Source of the DNA: Sphingobacterium daejeonense
GTDB taxonomy: Bacteria; Bacteroidota; Bacteroidia; Sphingobacteriales; Sphingobacteriaceae
Reading direction: 5' to 3'
Assembly: GCF_901472535.1 (NCBI RefSeq)
Contig: NZ_LR590470.1
Coordinates: 2,852,001 to 2,916,000, forward strand
Length of the DNA: 64,000 nucleotides
Every line of letters begins with the position of its first letter. Positions within the stretch are counted from its first letter, which is position 1. Of the stretch, positions 1 to 9,161 are shown piece by piece. The notes under the pieces are model-generated. The model did no database searches. It was given only the letters and a program-made list of their open reading frames with translations, and was not told where the DNA came from. The translations under genes were made by a program, and so were the position numbers.

Positions 1-11
1 CTTCGGAAAAC

Positions 12-92
12 ACCCGAACAAGGTCCAAACAAGGTCCGAACGAAAGAAGACTGAGAGTGGAACAAGAGTGGAACGAGAGTGGAAGGAGACTA
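12..92. repeat. Short tandem repeats of ~10-11 bp
   Basis: Two small tandem sets are visible: ACAAGGTCC twice and AGAGTGGAAC three times with an 11-bp period. They lie in non-coding sequence at the window edge. The unit sequences are unrelated, but the period resembles other short repeats in this window (27.66-28.15 kb). Function unknown. Confidence 0.7.
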
Positions 93-125
93 TATAAAAA
101 GCATATATTCCAAATCATAAAAAAA

Positions 126-147
126 GGGGACTTTTCCCTAGTCCCCT
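126..147. terminator. Hairpin, probable terminator
   Basis: GGGGACT and AGTCCCC form a 7-bp stem around a 7-nt loop, preceded by an A-tract (120-125), so it would suit a transcript read on the minus strand. Flanking genes are not close enough to decide which transcript it ends. Confidence 0.45.
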
Positions 148-200
148 CATCAGATGTTACTAATAAAAAATAACTCTAACTAACTCCTCAAAGATGCCCA

Positions 201-1100
201 AAAGCATCATCTAAAAAGGATATATTTTACTGTTTGTGCTACCAATATTACTGTTTTAGGGTGTTTTTGGCTGGATACCGGAAATGATGGTTGGTGGGGA
301 CACCAACCATGGCGAATTAACCCTCTCAGGGTTAAATGCCGGAGGCATGAAATCTTCCTTAAATGCCGTAGGCATGTAATATCTATAGATTTGAAGATCA
401 CCTCAAACACCAACGCCATCGGCGTGGCATGTTTGTTAGACGGATGCAACGCAACCAAAACAATCCAACATTAATGATGGTTGGTGGGGACACCAACCAT
501 GGCCATTTCGTCACCTAACCCCAAAGGGGTGTCACTATTATAGCGGCAAAATAGTTTCCATCTCTTACGAGATGGAATGACAAAATCGTGAGTTTAGTGA
601 AGGGGGGAATTGGGCGGGGAAATGGTCGCCGCAGCGACCACTTCCCCGCCCAATTCCCCCCTAGCCTCCCAGGAAATCGTGTCAATCCCAAGCTTTAGCT
701 TGGGAAACTATTTAATCGCATTGCAGGGTTTTAGTTTGTTCGGCAGGGTGTATAGTCATTTAATTAACCAGCAATTTATAGTGACACCCCTACAGGGTTG
801 CATGGCGCCGTTTAACCATTTTGCTATAATAGTTGCACCCCTTTGGGGTTGGATAACGGGATAACATATCTATAATAGTTGCACCCCTCTGGGGTTTACA
901 AACATACCACACCTACGGCGTTGGGGTCTGAGGGGCTTACATTGCTATAGATATTACATGCCGATGGCATTTAAGAGATATTTAATGCCTCCGGCATTTA
1001 ACACCCATGGGGTTTTTGGGTGTATAACCTATTTTTTCTTAACTTAATGACATTGCCCCAAAGGGGTGACACTATTATAGCGACAAAATTGTCCGTAAAA
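201..1100. repeat. Palindrome-rich intergenic repeat zone
   Basis: This stretch has no credible gene. It is built of short palindromic modules such as ATGCCGGAGGCAT, ATGCCGTAGGCAT, CCCCTTTGGGG-type hairpins and GGTTGGTGGGGACACCAACC (289-308, repeated at about 480-499). Block 287-440 is in reverse orientation relative to blocks at 895-1015, 13330-13560 and 14100-14330, which share the same order of modules. The pattern is REP-like; no RAYT transposase gene is in the window. Confidence 0.8.
548..712. repeat. Composite palindrome, copy 1 (conserved ends, variable core)
   Basis: The left end has AATAGTTTCC, a small hairpin, then GGAATGACA. The right end is the reverse arrangement, GTCAATCCC, a hairpin with AAGCTTTAGCTT, then GGGAAACTATT. 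Between them is a near-perfect hairpin at 601-662 (29-bp arms, one A/C mismatch, 4-nt loop). A second copy with the same end architecture and length but a different core lies at 13889-14053. This looks like a small non-autonomous repeat element; its mobility is inferred only from the layout. Confidence 0.75.
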
Positions 1101-1103
1101 GGT

Positions 1104-1547
1104 CTATTGTCTACTGTCTATTCTAATTTTATTCTTCAAAAATATCTTTCCCATCGTTTCTTTATCCAACGCCTTCATATCAATCAACTTCAAATCTTTC
1201 ACCATTTTCAAGGTATTTGTCTTGTAATATTGAAAATGTGGTGTTTTTAGATGATCCTCATATGCTTTTTGGTTCGCATATATTTCCAAAATCCTGATTT
1301 TATATTCATCATCTTTGATTTCCATCGGAAAAATAGAAACTACCCCTTCTTCTTTAAGAATAGACTCCCTTGCCTCATAAATTAATATCTTCTTATATTC
1401 CTCCCAATATTCGGGGTGAATTTCAAGTTCAGCCATCCTGACTAATTGGTGGTCGCCATGCCCTTTTCTATCAATTTCTTCAATTCCTTGAGAATAAGCC
1501 GTCAGGCTCAATAAAAAAAGTATAACCGCAGCTATAGGTTTTATCAT
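1104..1547 (-). CDS. Secreted antibiotic-biosynthesis-monooxygenase-like protein
   Basis: A protein of about 147 aa beginning MIKPIAAVILFLLSL, a clear signal peptide ending at TAYSQG. The mature part resembles the ABM/YgiN quinol monooxygenase fold: an 'LVRMAELEIHPEYWEEYKK' strand-helix, 'ILEIYANQKAYEDHLKTPHF' and a C-terminal helix. These small dimeric alpha/beta-barrel proteins act on quinol-like substrates or serve as stress proteins; the substrate is unknown here. I chose the internal ATG at 1547 because the signal peptide starts there and the sequence upstream is made of 7-bp tandem repeats. It stands alone between repeat tracts. Confidence 0.75.
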   Translation of the reverse strand: MIKPIAAVILFLLSLTAYSQGIEEIDRKGHGDHQLVRMAELEIHPEYWEEYKKILIYEARESILKEEGVVSIFPMEIKDDEYKIRILEIYANQKAYEDHLKTPHFQYYKTNTLKMVKDLKLIDMKALDKETMGKIFLKNKIRIDSRQ

Positions 1548-1550
1548 AGA

Positions 1551-1696
1551 CATAAGACAAAAGACATAAGACATTAGACCTTAAACAATTCTCCTAACAA
1601 AATTTACATTAGACCTTTTACATTAGACAATTTACAAATATATCCAGACATCATACCAATTCTTTTGTCTTATGTCTATTGTCTAATGTCTATTCT
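1551..1696. repeat. 7-bp tandem repeats in inverted orientation
   Basis: At 1551-1592 units of GACATAA/GACAAAA/GACATTA repeat with a period of 7. At about 1667-1696 the complementary units TGTCTTA/TGTCTAT/TGTCTAA repeat with the same period. The two tracts could pair with each other across roughly 80 bp. A shorter TGTCTA tract lies at about 1108-1128, just inside the 3' end of the neighbouring gene. Confidence 0.7.
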
Positions 1697-2828
1697 AGTT
1701 ATTAATCTGTTGCGCTTGTTGCCCTACCGCACGTTCGCCAACAATCTTGATTTTATCCAATTCCGTAGTCAACTGTTTTAATTCGTCTGATTTGAATTGA
1801 TAAGCCGCTGAATCAAAATTTTCTTGGAGATGAGCCCATTTTGTGGTACCTGGAATGGGAACAATAAATTGTTTTTGAGCGAGCAGCCATGCCAAGGCAA
1901 CTTGTGCTACGGTCAATCCTCTATGGTCGCCAAATTCCTTCAAGATATCAATCAATGGCCAATTGGCTATAATAGCATCTTTTTGATACCTAGGCAGAGC
2001 TGCCCTATTATCATTCGATGGAATGTATTTGGTTCTTTCGTTAATATATCCGGTGATCAGCCCACGGCTTAATGGACTGTATGGCACAAAACCTATCCCT
2101 AATTCCTCGCAAACAGGGATCACTGTTTTTTCTGGCTGTCGTGTAAATAATGAATATTCACTTTGCAAAGCAGTTACTTGCTGAACAGCATGTGCTTTCC
2201 TGATATTGTCAACACTTGCCTCACTCAGACCGAAATTCCGGACTTTTCCAGCTTGAATAAGATCTTTTACAGTACCTGCTACATCTTCCATGGGAACATT
2301 CGGATCCACCCTGTGTTGATATAAAAGATCGATATAGTCTGTTCTCAACCTCTTTAAAGATTGATCTACTACCCTTTTGATGGTTTCTGGTCTGCTATCT
2401 AATCCTTTTGAAGGCATTCCGTCAACAAATCCAAACTTCGTTGCGATCAATATCTCTTTTCTGATCGGTTGCAAGGCCTCACCTACCAATTCTTCATTGA
2501 TCATTGGACCATAGGCTTCTGCTGTATCAAAAAGATTCAAACCCAATTCTGCGGCTTTTATAATTAGATTGATACTCACCTGTCGATCTGGGACAAAGCT
2601 TCGATGGTAACTCATACCCATGCAGCCAAGGCCTATTGGAGAAACTTCCAATTGATGCTTCCCTGACCCTAAAACTCTCTTTGAGCCCTGTATATAAAGA
2701 TCCTGCCTAAAGGAATTTATACTTTTACTTTCGTCAGCCTTCACAATATTGCTGCTAATAAAACCTAATCCCGCCAATGCACCCATTTTCAGAAATTCTC
2801 TACGGTTATTGATATTAGTGTTTTTCAT
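1695..2828 (-). CDS. Aldo/keto reductase with Tat-type leader
   Basis: A 377-aa NADPH-dependent aldo/keto reductase (TIM barrel). It opens with a twin-arginine leader (NNRREFLKMGALAGLGFIS), so export of the folded, cofactor-loaded enzyme is likely. Family landmarks are GLGCMGMSY, 'LFDTAEAYGP' with the catalytic Asp and Tyr, 'IATKFGF' (Lys), 'DYIDLLYQHRVDP' (His), and the C-terminal cofactor region 'VPIPGTTK'. Length with leader fits the YhdN/Tas-like group. Substrate cannot be told from sequence. It is divergent from the metallo-hydrolase gene that starts about 170 bp away. Confidence 0.9.
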   Translation of the reverse strand: MKNTNINNRREFLKMGALAGLGFISSNIVKADESKSINSFRQDLYIQGSKRVLGSGKHQLEVSPIGLGCMGMSYHRSFVPDRQVSINLIIKAAELGLNLFDTAEAYGPMINEELVGEALQPIRKEILIATKFGFVDGMPSKGLDSRPETIKRVVDQSLKRLRTDYIDLLYQHRVDPNVPMEDVAGTVKDLIQAGKVRNFGLSEASVDNIRKAHAVQQVTALQSEYSLFTRQPEKTVIPVCEELGIGFVPYSPLSRGLITGYINERTKYIPSNDNRAALPRYQKDAIIANWPLIDILKEFGDHRGLTVAQVALAWLLAQKQFIVPIPGTTKWAHLQENFDSAAYQFKSDELKQLTTELDKIKIVGERAVGQQAQQINN

Positions 2829-2996
2829 GTCTTTGATTTAGTTTATTCAAAGGTCTATACATAAGTTAACAATTTAGTTATACAGATTACGGATTTATCT
2901 ACCATCATTACTGTTAAAGTACTGATTTCCTTTGAATTCATCTTTTCCCTTGATTTAGACGTCAGAAAACATCATTTTTATAGAAAAGGAAGGATT

Positions 2997-3833
2997 ATGA
3001 AACTACATTCTATAGATACGGGATTCTTTAAATTGGATGGTGGCGCTATGTTTAGTGTTGTTCCAAAGAGTATTTGGCAAAGGACCAATCCTCCTGATGA
3101 GCGTAACTTATGTACTTGGGCAACTCGCTTGATGCTGATTGAAGACGGCAAAAGACTTACATTGGTGGATACCGGAATTGGAGACAAACAAGATGAAAAG
3201 TTCTTTAGCCATTATTATATGCACGGCGATGACACCTTAGACAAATCCTTGAATAAATTAGGTTTTCATCGTGATGATATAACCGATGTCATCCTGACTC
3301 ATCTACATTTTGACCATTGCGGTGGTGCGATCGTCCGTGAAGGTGAGAAGTTATTGCCTGCATTCAAAAATGCGAGATATTGGTCCAATAAAGATCATTG
3401 GGAATGGGCGGTTAACCCAAATCCACGAGAGAAAGCTTCGTTTCTAAAAGAAAATATCCTTCCGATTCAAGAAAGTGGGCAATTGAATTTTATTGATATC
3501 AACAGTCCTCAATACGATTCTGAGATTGATATGCGTTTTGCATATGGACATACTGAAGCAATGATGTTGCCTCAAATACAATATAAAGGAAAAACAATAC
3601 TTTATATGGCGGATCTGCTGCCTTCGGTTGGTCATATCCCAATAGCTTATGTAATGGGTTATGATGTTAGACCCTTGGTAACTATGCAAGAAAGACAAGA
3701 TTATTGGAAAGAGATTGTAGACAACGAATACATTATGTTTTTGGAGCATGATTCTGTTCATGAATGTGCCACACTTCAATATACTGAAAAAGGAATCCGA
3801 TTAAAGGATACCTTTAAATTAAGCGATATATAA
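2997..3833 (+). CDS. MBL-fold metallo-hydrolase (lactonase-like)
   Basis: A 278-aa cytoplasmic metallo-beta-lactamase-fold protein. The metal-binding HxHxDH motif is present as 'LTHLHFDHCGG' around residue 100, with later ligands in 'YGHTEAMMLPQI' (His), 'LYMADLLPS' (Asp) and 'EHDSVHE'. The overall layout matches AHL-lactonase/AttM-like and related zinc hydrolases acting on esters or lactones, but the substrate is not fixed by the sequence. It starts with ATG after AGAAAAGGAAGG and is followed after 11 bp by a WYL regulator, which may be co-transcribed. Confidence 0.85.
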   Translation: MKLHSIDTGFFKLDGGAMFSVVPKSIWQRTNPPDERNLCTWATRLMLIEDGKRLTLVDTGIGDKQDEKFFSHYYMHGDDTLDKSLNKLGFHRDDITDVILTHLHFDHCGGAIVREGEKLLPAFKNARYWSNKDHWEWAVNPNPREKASFLKENILPIQESGQLNFIDINSPQYDSEIDMRFAYGHTEAMMLPQIQYKGKTILYMADLLPSVGHIPIAYVMGYDVRPLVTMQERQDYWKEIVDNEYIMFLEHDSVHECATLQYTEKGIRLKDTFKLSDI

Positions 3834-3844
3834 CTCTGTAAACT

Positions 3845-4822
3845 ATGTCTATAGATATTAAGAAAAGATTTGACCGAATTGTGGAGATCCTGATTCAACT
3901 TCAATCTAAGCGTATAGTTAAAGCTCAGGAATTAGCAGATCGATTTGATGTCAGTCTCAGGACAATCTATAGAGATATCAAAAGTTTGGAGCAAGCTGGA
4001 GTTCCCCTTATTGGTGAGGCGGGAATGGGCTACAGCATTATGGATGGCTATAGGTTGCCGCCAGTAACCTTTAGTAAAGAGGAAGCGCTGTGTTTTGTAG
4101 CGACCGAGAAGCTGGCGGAGAAATACTTGGATCAAACGAGTGCTGCGCAATATGCTTCAGCACTGATGAAAATAAAGGCAATCCTCAAAAGCCATGACCA
4201 AGATTTGGTGACCAATATGCAGGATCAGATCATCATGCGAAAACAGCATGTTCCTATCTTTCCAGAAAAAGTTCCTCATGTTTTGAGTACTGCCATCGAG
4301 GCAATAGCCAATAAAAAGCAAATTACGATTCTGTATCAAGGAATAAAAGACGACGAAGCGCAGCATAGGGTTATAGAACCGATAGGTATAGTCCATGAAA
4401 TTGGATATTGGTATATAGTCGCCTATTGTTTGCAAAGACATGATTTCAGACAGTTTAGAAGTGACAGGATCGATGATATTACTTCTTCTGAGATACCTTT
4501 TAGTAAAATCCATATTCCGATGGATGAATATTTAAGTAGTCAAAAGCATCCAGAATTACCAAAGATAACCTCTAAAATAACAGTTACCCGTGAGTTTGCG
4601 CCTTATATACGCTGGCAAAGAAACAATTATGGGTATAAATCAGAGCGTAAATCTGGAGACAAAATAGAGATGACGTTCGAGTGCAGGGATATTGAGGAAG
4701 AATTCCCACGTTGGCTGATGATGTTTGGTGACAACATAAAAATAGAAGAGCCTGAAGAGCTTAAGCATAGCTTTAAAAAACTCTTTCAGGCCATTCAAAA
4801 CAACATAAATAGTATTGTTTAA
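3845..4822 (+). CDS. HTH/WYL-domain transcriptional regulator (YafY-like)
   Basis: A 325-aa regulator. The N-terminal HTH_11 winged helix (residues 1-60, 'AQELADRFDVSLRTIYRDIKSL') is followed by a WYL domain (about 140-230), seen as 'IGYWYIVAYCLQRHDFRQFRSDRI', and a C-terminal WCX-type extension. WYL domains bind ligands or nucleic acid and often control stress, DNA-damage or defence genes. It lies 11 bp after the metallo-hydrolase, so that gene is its most likely partner. Its stop codon overlaps the convergent oxidoreductase gene by 4 bp. Confidence 0.9.
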   Translation: MSIDIKKRFDRIVEILIQLQSKRIVKAQELADRFDVSLRTIYRDIKSLEQAGVPLIGEAGMGYSIMDGYRLPPVTFSKEEALCFVATEKLAEKYLDQTSAAQYASALMKIKAILKSHDQDLVTNMQDQIIMRKQHVPIFPEKVPHVLSTAIEAIANKKQITILYQGIKDDEAQHRVIEPIGIVHEIGYWYIVAYCLQRHDFRQFRSDRIDDITSSEIPFSKIHIPMDEYLSSQKHPELPKITSKITVTREFAPYIRWQRNNYGYKSERKSGDKIEMTFECRDIEEEFPRWLMMFGDNIKIEEPEELKHSFKKLFQAIQNNINSIV

Positions 4823-6183
4823 GCTCCTTGATAAGGATACGGGTGTTTCCACGGAGCTCTATAGTTTCTTTTTAACCTAGCTGTAGCTTCTTCATCGCCT
4901 ACACAAATTTTCTTTTCAGGATCATATACCAATGGCCTTCCCAACTCCATGGATATATTTGCCAAGATACAGGAAGCAGATGAGATATGCCCTTCCAACA
5001 CATCAGCAACAGGCAAGTGATTATTGTCAATCGCTGAAAGTAGATTTTTCATCTGACCTCTCGTTGCTGGTGCAGCATTCAGTTCTATTCTAGGTTCTTT
5101 TAAATCTTCTGGAAATTGTTCCTTCTCGTAGACTACGTCCCTTACGATCTTATCTCCTTTTGTAGGGATAAATTCCCATTTCATGGTACTCCCCTTTAAT
5201 GTTCCCTTATCTCCATAGATCACAAATGCCCATGGAAATTCTGGATCGGCAGCGGTTCCCCATGTTCTGTGGTTCCATACACATTCCAGTTCATCATATT
5301 CAAAGATCGCAGTTTGGGTATCAGCAATATTGGATTTTGCTTCTTTCTGCACATACGTCCCTCCTGTGGCAGATATTTTCTTTGGCCAGCCCAAATTCAG
5401 CATCCAGCGCACCGTATCGAACATATGGACGCACATATCCCCAGTAATTCCATTTCCATACTCCATAAATGCTCGCCACCAACCTCCATGTGGCAAACCA
5501 TCGTATGGCCTAAGTGGCGCTGGTCCAGTCCACATTTCATAATCCAAAAATGCTGGAACTGGCTCCTCAGGTGGATTTGCATTACTTTTCATATGATAAT
5601 AGCAGCACATCTCTACATGGGAAATCTTGCCCAACAACCCTTTGCCAATGATGTTATCCTTGGCATCTATCATATGTGGCGTACTTCTCCTTTGGGTTCC
5701 GATCTGAACTTTCCTGTCGTGTTTACGCGCAGCAGCCACTATTGCCTCTCCTTCCAATACATCCACGCTTATTGGTTTCTGCAGGTATACATGAGCTCCG
5801 TTTTCAATCGCTGCAATTGCAATTAAAGCATGCCAGTGGTCGGGAGTTCCCACTAACACCACATCAGGCTTGTTTTCCTTCAGCAATTGTCTATAATCTG
5901 CATATTTCTTGGGCTCCTTTTTGGATTTCTGTTTTTGAGAAATCAAGGTCGCCGCTTCATCCAGATGTTTCTTGTCTACATCGCAAACGGCAACAACCTC
6001 CACATCTGCAACCTGTAGCAGCCTGAACAAATCACTCTTTCCATACCAACCAGCACCTATCAGCGCAACTTTGCGAGACTTTAATATTTCTTTAGCAAAG
6101 CCGGCATTTTGAAGAGCTGATAATGACAACAAGGCTCCGGCTCCTATAATAAATTGCCTACGGTTAAGGTTTACGTCTTTCAT
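4819..6183 (-). CDS. Gfo/Idh/MocA-family oxidoreductase, Tat-exported
   Basis: A 454-aa protein with a twin-arginine leader (LNRRQFIIGAGALLSLSALQ). A Rossmann domain follows ('VALIGAGWYGKSDL', then 'VVAVCDVD'), with the family signature 'ALIAIAAIENGAHVYLQKPIS' carrying the EKP-like motif as QKP around residue 137. The C-terminal half has 'GDMCVHMFDTVRWML' as in secreted Bacteroidota sugar dehydrogenases of the Gfo/Idh group. These oxidise or epimerise sugars and polyols; GH109 N-acetylgalactosaminidases are close relatives and cannot be excluded. Convergent with the WYL regulator. Confidence 0.88.
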   Translation of the reverse strand: MKDVNLNRRQFIIGAGALLSLSALQNAGFAKEILKSRKVALIGAGWYGKSDLFRLLQVADVEVVAVCDVDKKHLDEAATLISQKQKSKKEPKKYADYRQLLKENKPDVVLVGTPDHWHALIAIAAIENGAHVYLQKPISVDVLEGEAIVAAARKHDRKVQIGTQRRSTPHMIDAKDNIIGKGLLGKISHVEMCCYYHMKSNANPPEEPVPAFLDYEMWTGPAPLRPYDGLPHGGWWRAFMEYGNGITGDMCVHMFDTVRWMLNLGWPKKISATGGTYVQKEAKSNIADTQTAIFEYDELECVWNHRTWGTAADPEFPWAFVIYGDKGTLKGSTMKWEFIPTKGDKIVRDVVYEKEQFPEDLKEPRIELNAAPATRGQMKNLLSAIDNNHLPVADVLEGHISSASCILANISMELGRPLVYDPEKKICVGDEEATARLKRNYRAPWKHPYPYQGA

Positions 6184-6290
6184 GTAAGTAATTGGGTTTA
6201 TTGAGGTTTAATATATTAAGATAGGGATTTTGGTGGAAACTGCAAAATAACATCTCTTATTCAAGGGTTCTCCATCTAAAACTATTTTCC

Positions 6291-6298
6291 TACATTTG
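6291..6298 (+). promoter_or_regulatory. Promoter -7 element (TACATTTG)
   Basis: TACATTTG matches the Bacteroidota TAnnTTTG consensus and lies 32 bp upstream of the next ATG. A clear -33 TTG box is not evident. Confidence 0.5.
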
Positions 6299-6329
6299 GC
6301 ACAATCAATCAAAACCCTTAAAACCAACA

Positions 6330-8990
6330 ATGAAATACTTTTTGTCGTTTATTTTCATTATTTCTTTTATTTCTTCCTATTCCCAAGACGAGCGAAAACC
6401 TGTAGTTTCATTCGAAGATGCTTATAAACGCGATTATAAAGCTACCAAAATATCATCCGACCAACCTAGGATCGATGGTAAATTGGATGAAGACATCTGG
6501 AAAAATCAGGGCGAATGGTCCGAAAAATTCTCGCAGGTTATTCCCTTTGAAAGAGCATATACGGGGTCATGGACAAAAATGAAAATCTTTTTCGATGACA
6601 AGAACATCTATGTCGGAGTCTATTGTAAGGATATTCACCCCGAAACCATGAATGCCTTTATTGGTAATCGGGATGATAACAGCAATGGTGATTTAATTTC
6701 CATTGCATTTGACCCCTACCATGATTATCGGGCTGCTGTTGAGTTTAACATCAATCTAGGCGGCAACAAGACTGATCTTACAGTAACGGATAAATTGTCT
6801 GTTAACCTCAGCTGGAATGCCGTTTGGGAAGGTAGAACTCATCAGGATTTGGCAGATTCGAGCTGGACTGCAGAATTGAGGATTCCATTCAATCAAATCC
6901 GATATAATCAAAAGAATGATGACGGAATCTGGGGCTTGCACGTGCGAAGAATTATTCGCAAAAATAATGAAGTACAGAATTGGAGTATGATTCCGATCAA
7001 AAATAACGGTCACGTTTTTTCATTCGGCACCATGCAGGGTATGCAAGATTTACCGAAACCTAAAGGCATCGAATTTCTGCCCTATGTCATGACCAAATTG
7101 ATCCGAGAGCCAAAGATTGCCAATAGCCCATATCAAGACGGAAACCGTTGGAAACCAAATGCTGGTCTGGATGCAAAATTTGCCATCTCAGATTATACCA
7201 TGGATCTTTCCATCAATCCCGATTATGGGCAAGTTGAATTGGACCCTTCTGTAATGAACCTAACTGCCTATGAGGTATTCTATGAAGAAAAGCGACCTTT
7301 CTTCCTCGAAGGTAAACATATCTTGGAATTTGACAATAACGAAGGCGGAATGATGTTCTATTCCCGAAGAATAGGTTCAAGACCTCGCTATCAGGTCCCA
7401 AATGTTGACAATGAGTATGTTTTTGCCAGTACAACCGATTTTGTCCCTATCCTTGGCGCCATGAAACTTACCGGAACGAACAGAAAAGGACTCACCATAG
7501 GAATTCTTGAAAGTATTACTGCCAGAACATCCCAAAAGGTAACTAATCTAGGAACAGGAGAAGAAAAAATTCAGACTGAACCGCTGACGAATTATACGGT
7601 TGCCCGAGTTCAGAAAAATTGGGACGGAAATACTCTCCTTGGCGGGATGATCACCTCTGTTAACCGAAACCTGAGCGAACCACATTTAGAGAATTTCCTT
7701 GTCAAAGATGCCTTTTCCGCTGGAGTAGACTTTACCAAATACTTTTCCAATAGGTTATATTATGTGGAAACCAAGGCTATGGCCAGCACCCTATCCGGCT
7801 CTTCGGAGGCCATTATGGCGATCAAAAACAATGCTACTCATTTTTATCAAAGGAAATCAGGTGCTGAATACTTACAAATGAATCCGGATGCCAGATCCTT
7901 AAGCGGAACTGGCGGTTATATCAAAGCTGGTAAAAAAGGTAATGCGCAGTGGACCTATGCTGAAACCTTTAGTTGGTCATCGCCAGGATTTGATCTCAAT
8001 GAGGTCGGGTACCTTAAACAAACTGACTATAAACTCAATGAAACAGAACTAGCATTTCGAAAGACCGATCCTTGGGACCATTTAGAGCTGCTGGCATAAC
8101 GCTGACCCAAAGAAATGTATGGAACTATGGCGGAAAATCCATGGACAACAATCTGGCGGTGAGATTTCGCAGCCTAACGATCAAAAGACGTATAGAAATG
8201 GATCTTAAAGAGGCATTCAGTTGGAATACTGTGGATAGCCGTATGCTAAGGGGTGGTTATGACCTAAGGTATAATCCCAACTTCACCCATACTTTTTCCA
8301 TGAATTCTGACCGTGCAAAGCGTGTATTTCTAAAAGTAGATTACGATGGAAAGCATTTCTTGGATGGTGAAACCAGATATAATCAAATCAGACCTTCCTT
8401 GACTTTTAGAATTGGCAACCATATCCATTTAGTAACTCAATTCAATTATGCTTGGAACAAGGATAACCTTCAATATGTTGCCACCGTTTCGGATGCTCAG
8501 CAAGCCGACGTACCTGAATCTTATATAATGGGCAGAATGCGCCAGGAAACTTATGGATTTACCTTTAGGCTTCAAGGGAATATTACCCCTGACCTTTCCA
8601 TTCAATATTACGGATCCCCATTCACTTCTGTTGCACAGTATGATCGATTTAAATACGCTACAAACACATTAGCGAGCAACTATTCGGATCGTTTCCAAGA
8701 ATTTACACCTGATGAAATCAATTCGACAGATGGCAATTTATAACATCAGCAATCCGAATGCATCAGGAACGTTTAAAGATCCCAATTTCAGTTTCAATGA
8801 ATTCAGGTCTAATTTAGTTGCCCGTTGGGAATATATGCCAGGTTCTACGGTTTATCTTGTTTGGGAGCACAATCGTTCGGGAAGAATGCCGATCTATCAA
8901 CCGGGTTGGGGCTCTAACATCGACCAGATCTGGGGAATTGCTCCAACGAATACGTTTATGCTGAAAGTGAATTATTGGCTGGGTTGGTAA
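6330..8990 (+). CDS. DUF5916 outer-membrane-type protein (two frameshifts)
   Basis: An exported protein of about 886 aa with signal peptide MKYFLSFIFIISFISSYSQ. Residues 35-230 form a family-9 carbohydrate-binding-like domain ('RIDGKLDEDIWK', 'IFFDDKNIYVGVYCKD'). The rest is the DUF5916 region, rich in beta strands and ending LKVNYWLGW, with an aromatic C-terminus as in outer-membrane barrels. The frame breaks at about 8075-8095 (resumes with 'FRAAGITLTQRN') and at about 8735 (resumes 'YNISNPNASGTF'); each is repaired by restoring one base. The protein is uninterrupted in homology terms, so sequencing error is more likely than decay. Confidence 0.8.
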
Positions 8991-8998
8991 GTTGTAGT

Positions 8999-9160
8999 GG
9001 CTTGCCCTTCGACCCCTGGTTTCAACTCGGTTCCTGAGCAGAGTCGAAGAACAAACAACGCAGCGACCGGCTGAGGCTCCCCTCACGGACGGAGTCGAAG
9101 TTCAGGGACCGCCCTTCGGTCCGGTGGCTGAGCGGAGTCGAAGCCCAAGGACCGGACCAG
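8999..9160. repeat. GAGTCGAAG-type dispersed repeat cluster
   Basis: GC-rich intergenic DNA with three copies of (C/G)(A/G)GAGTCGAAG, each preceded by CTGAG or CACGGAC, plus CCCTTCGGTCCGG. It is unlike the AT-rich surroundings. The motif resembles the GGCTGAGCGGAGTCGAAG repeats widespread between genes in Bacteroidota. Confidence 0.65.
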
Positions 9161-9161
9161 G

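Noticed and set aside
610..864. 84-codon open frame in the left repeat zone as a gene
   Set aside because: It runs through the long hairpin 601-662 and palindromic repeats, so it is repeat-derived with no independent coding evidence.
5199..5826. Plus-strand open frames of up to 185 codons opposite the Gfo/Idh/MocA gene
   Set aside because: They are antisense to a well-supported conserved gene and show no signal, motif or ribosome-binding site.
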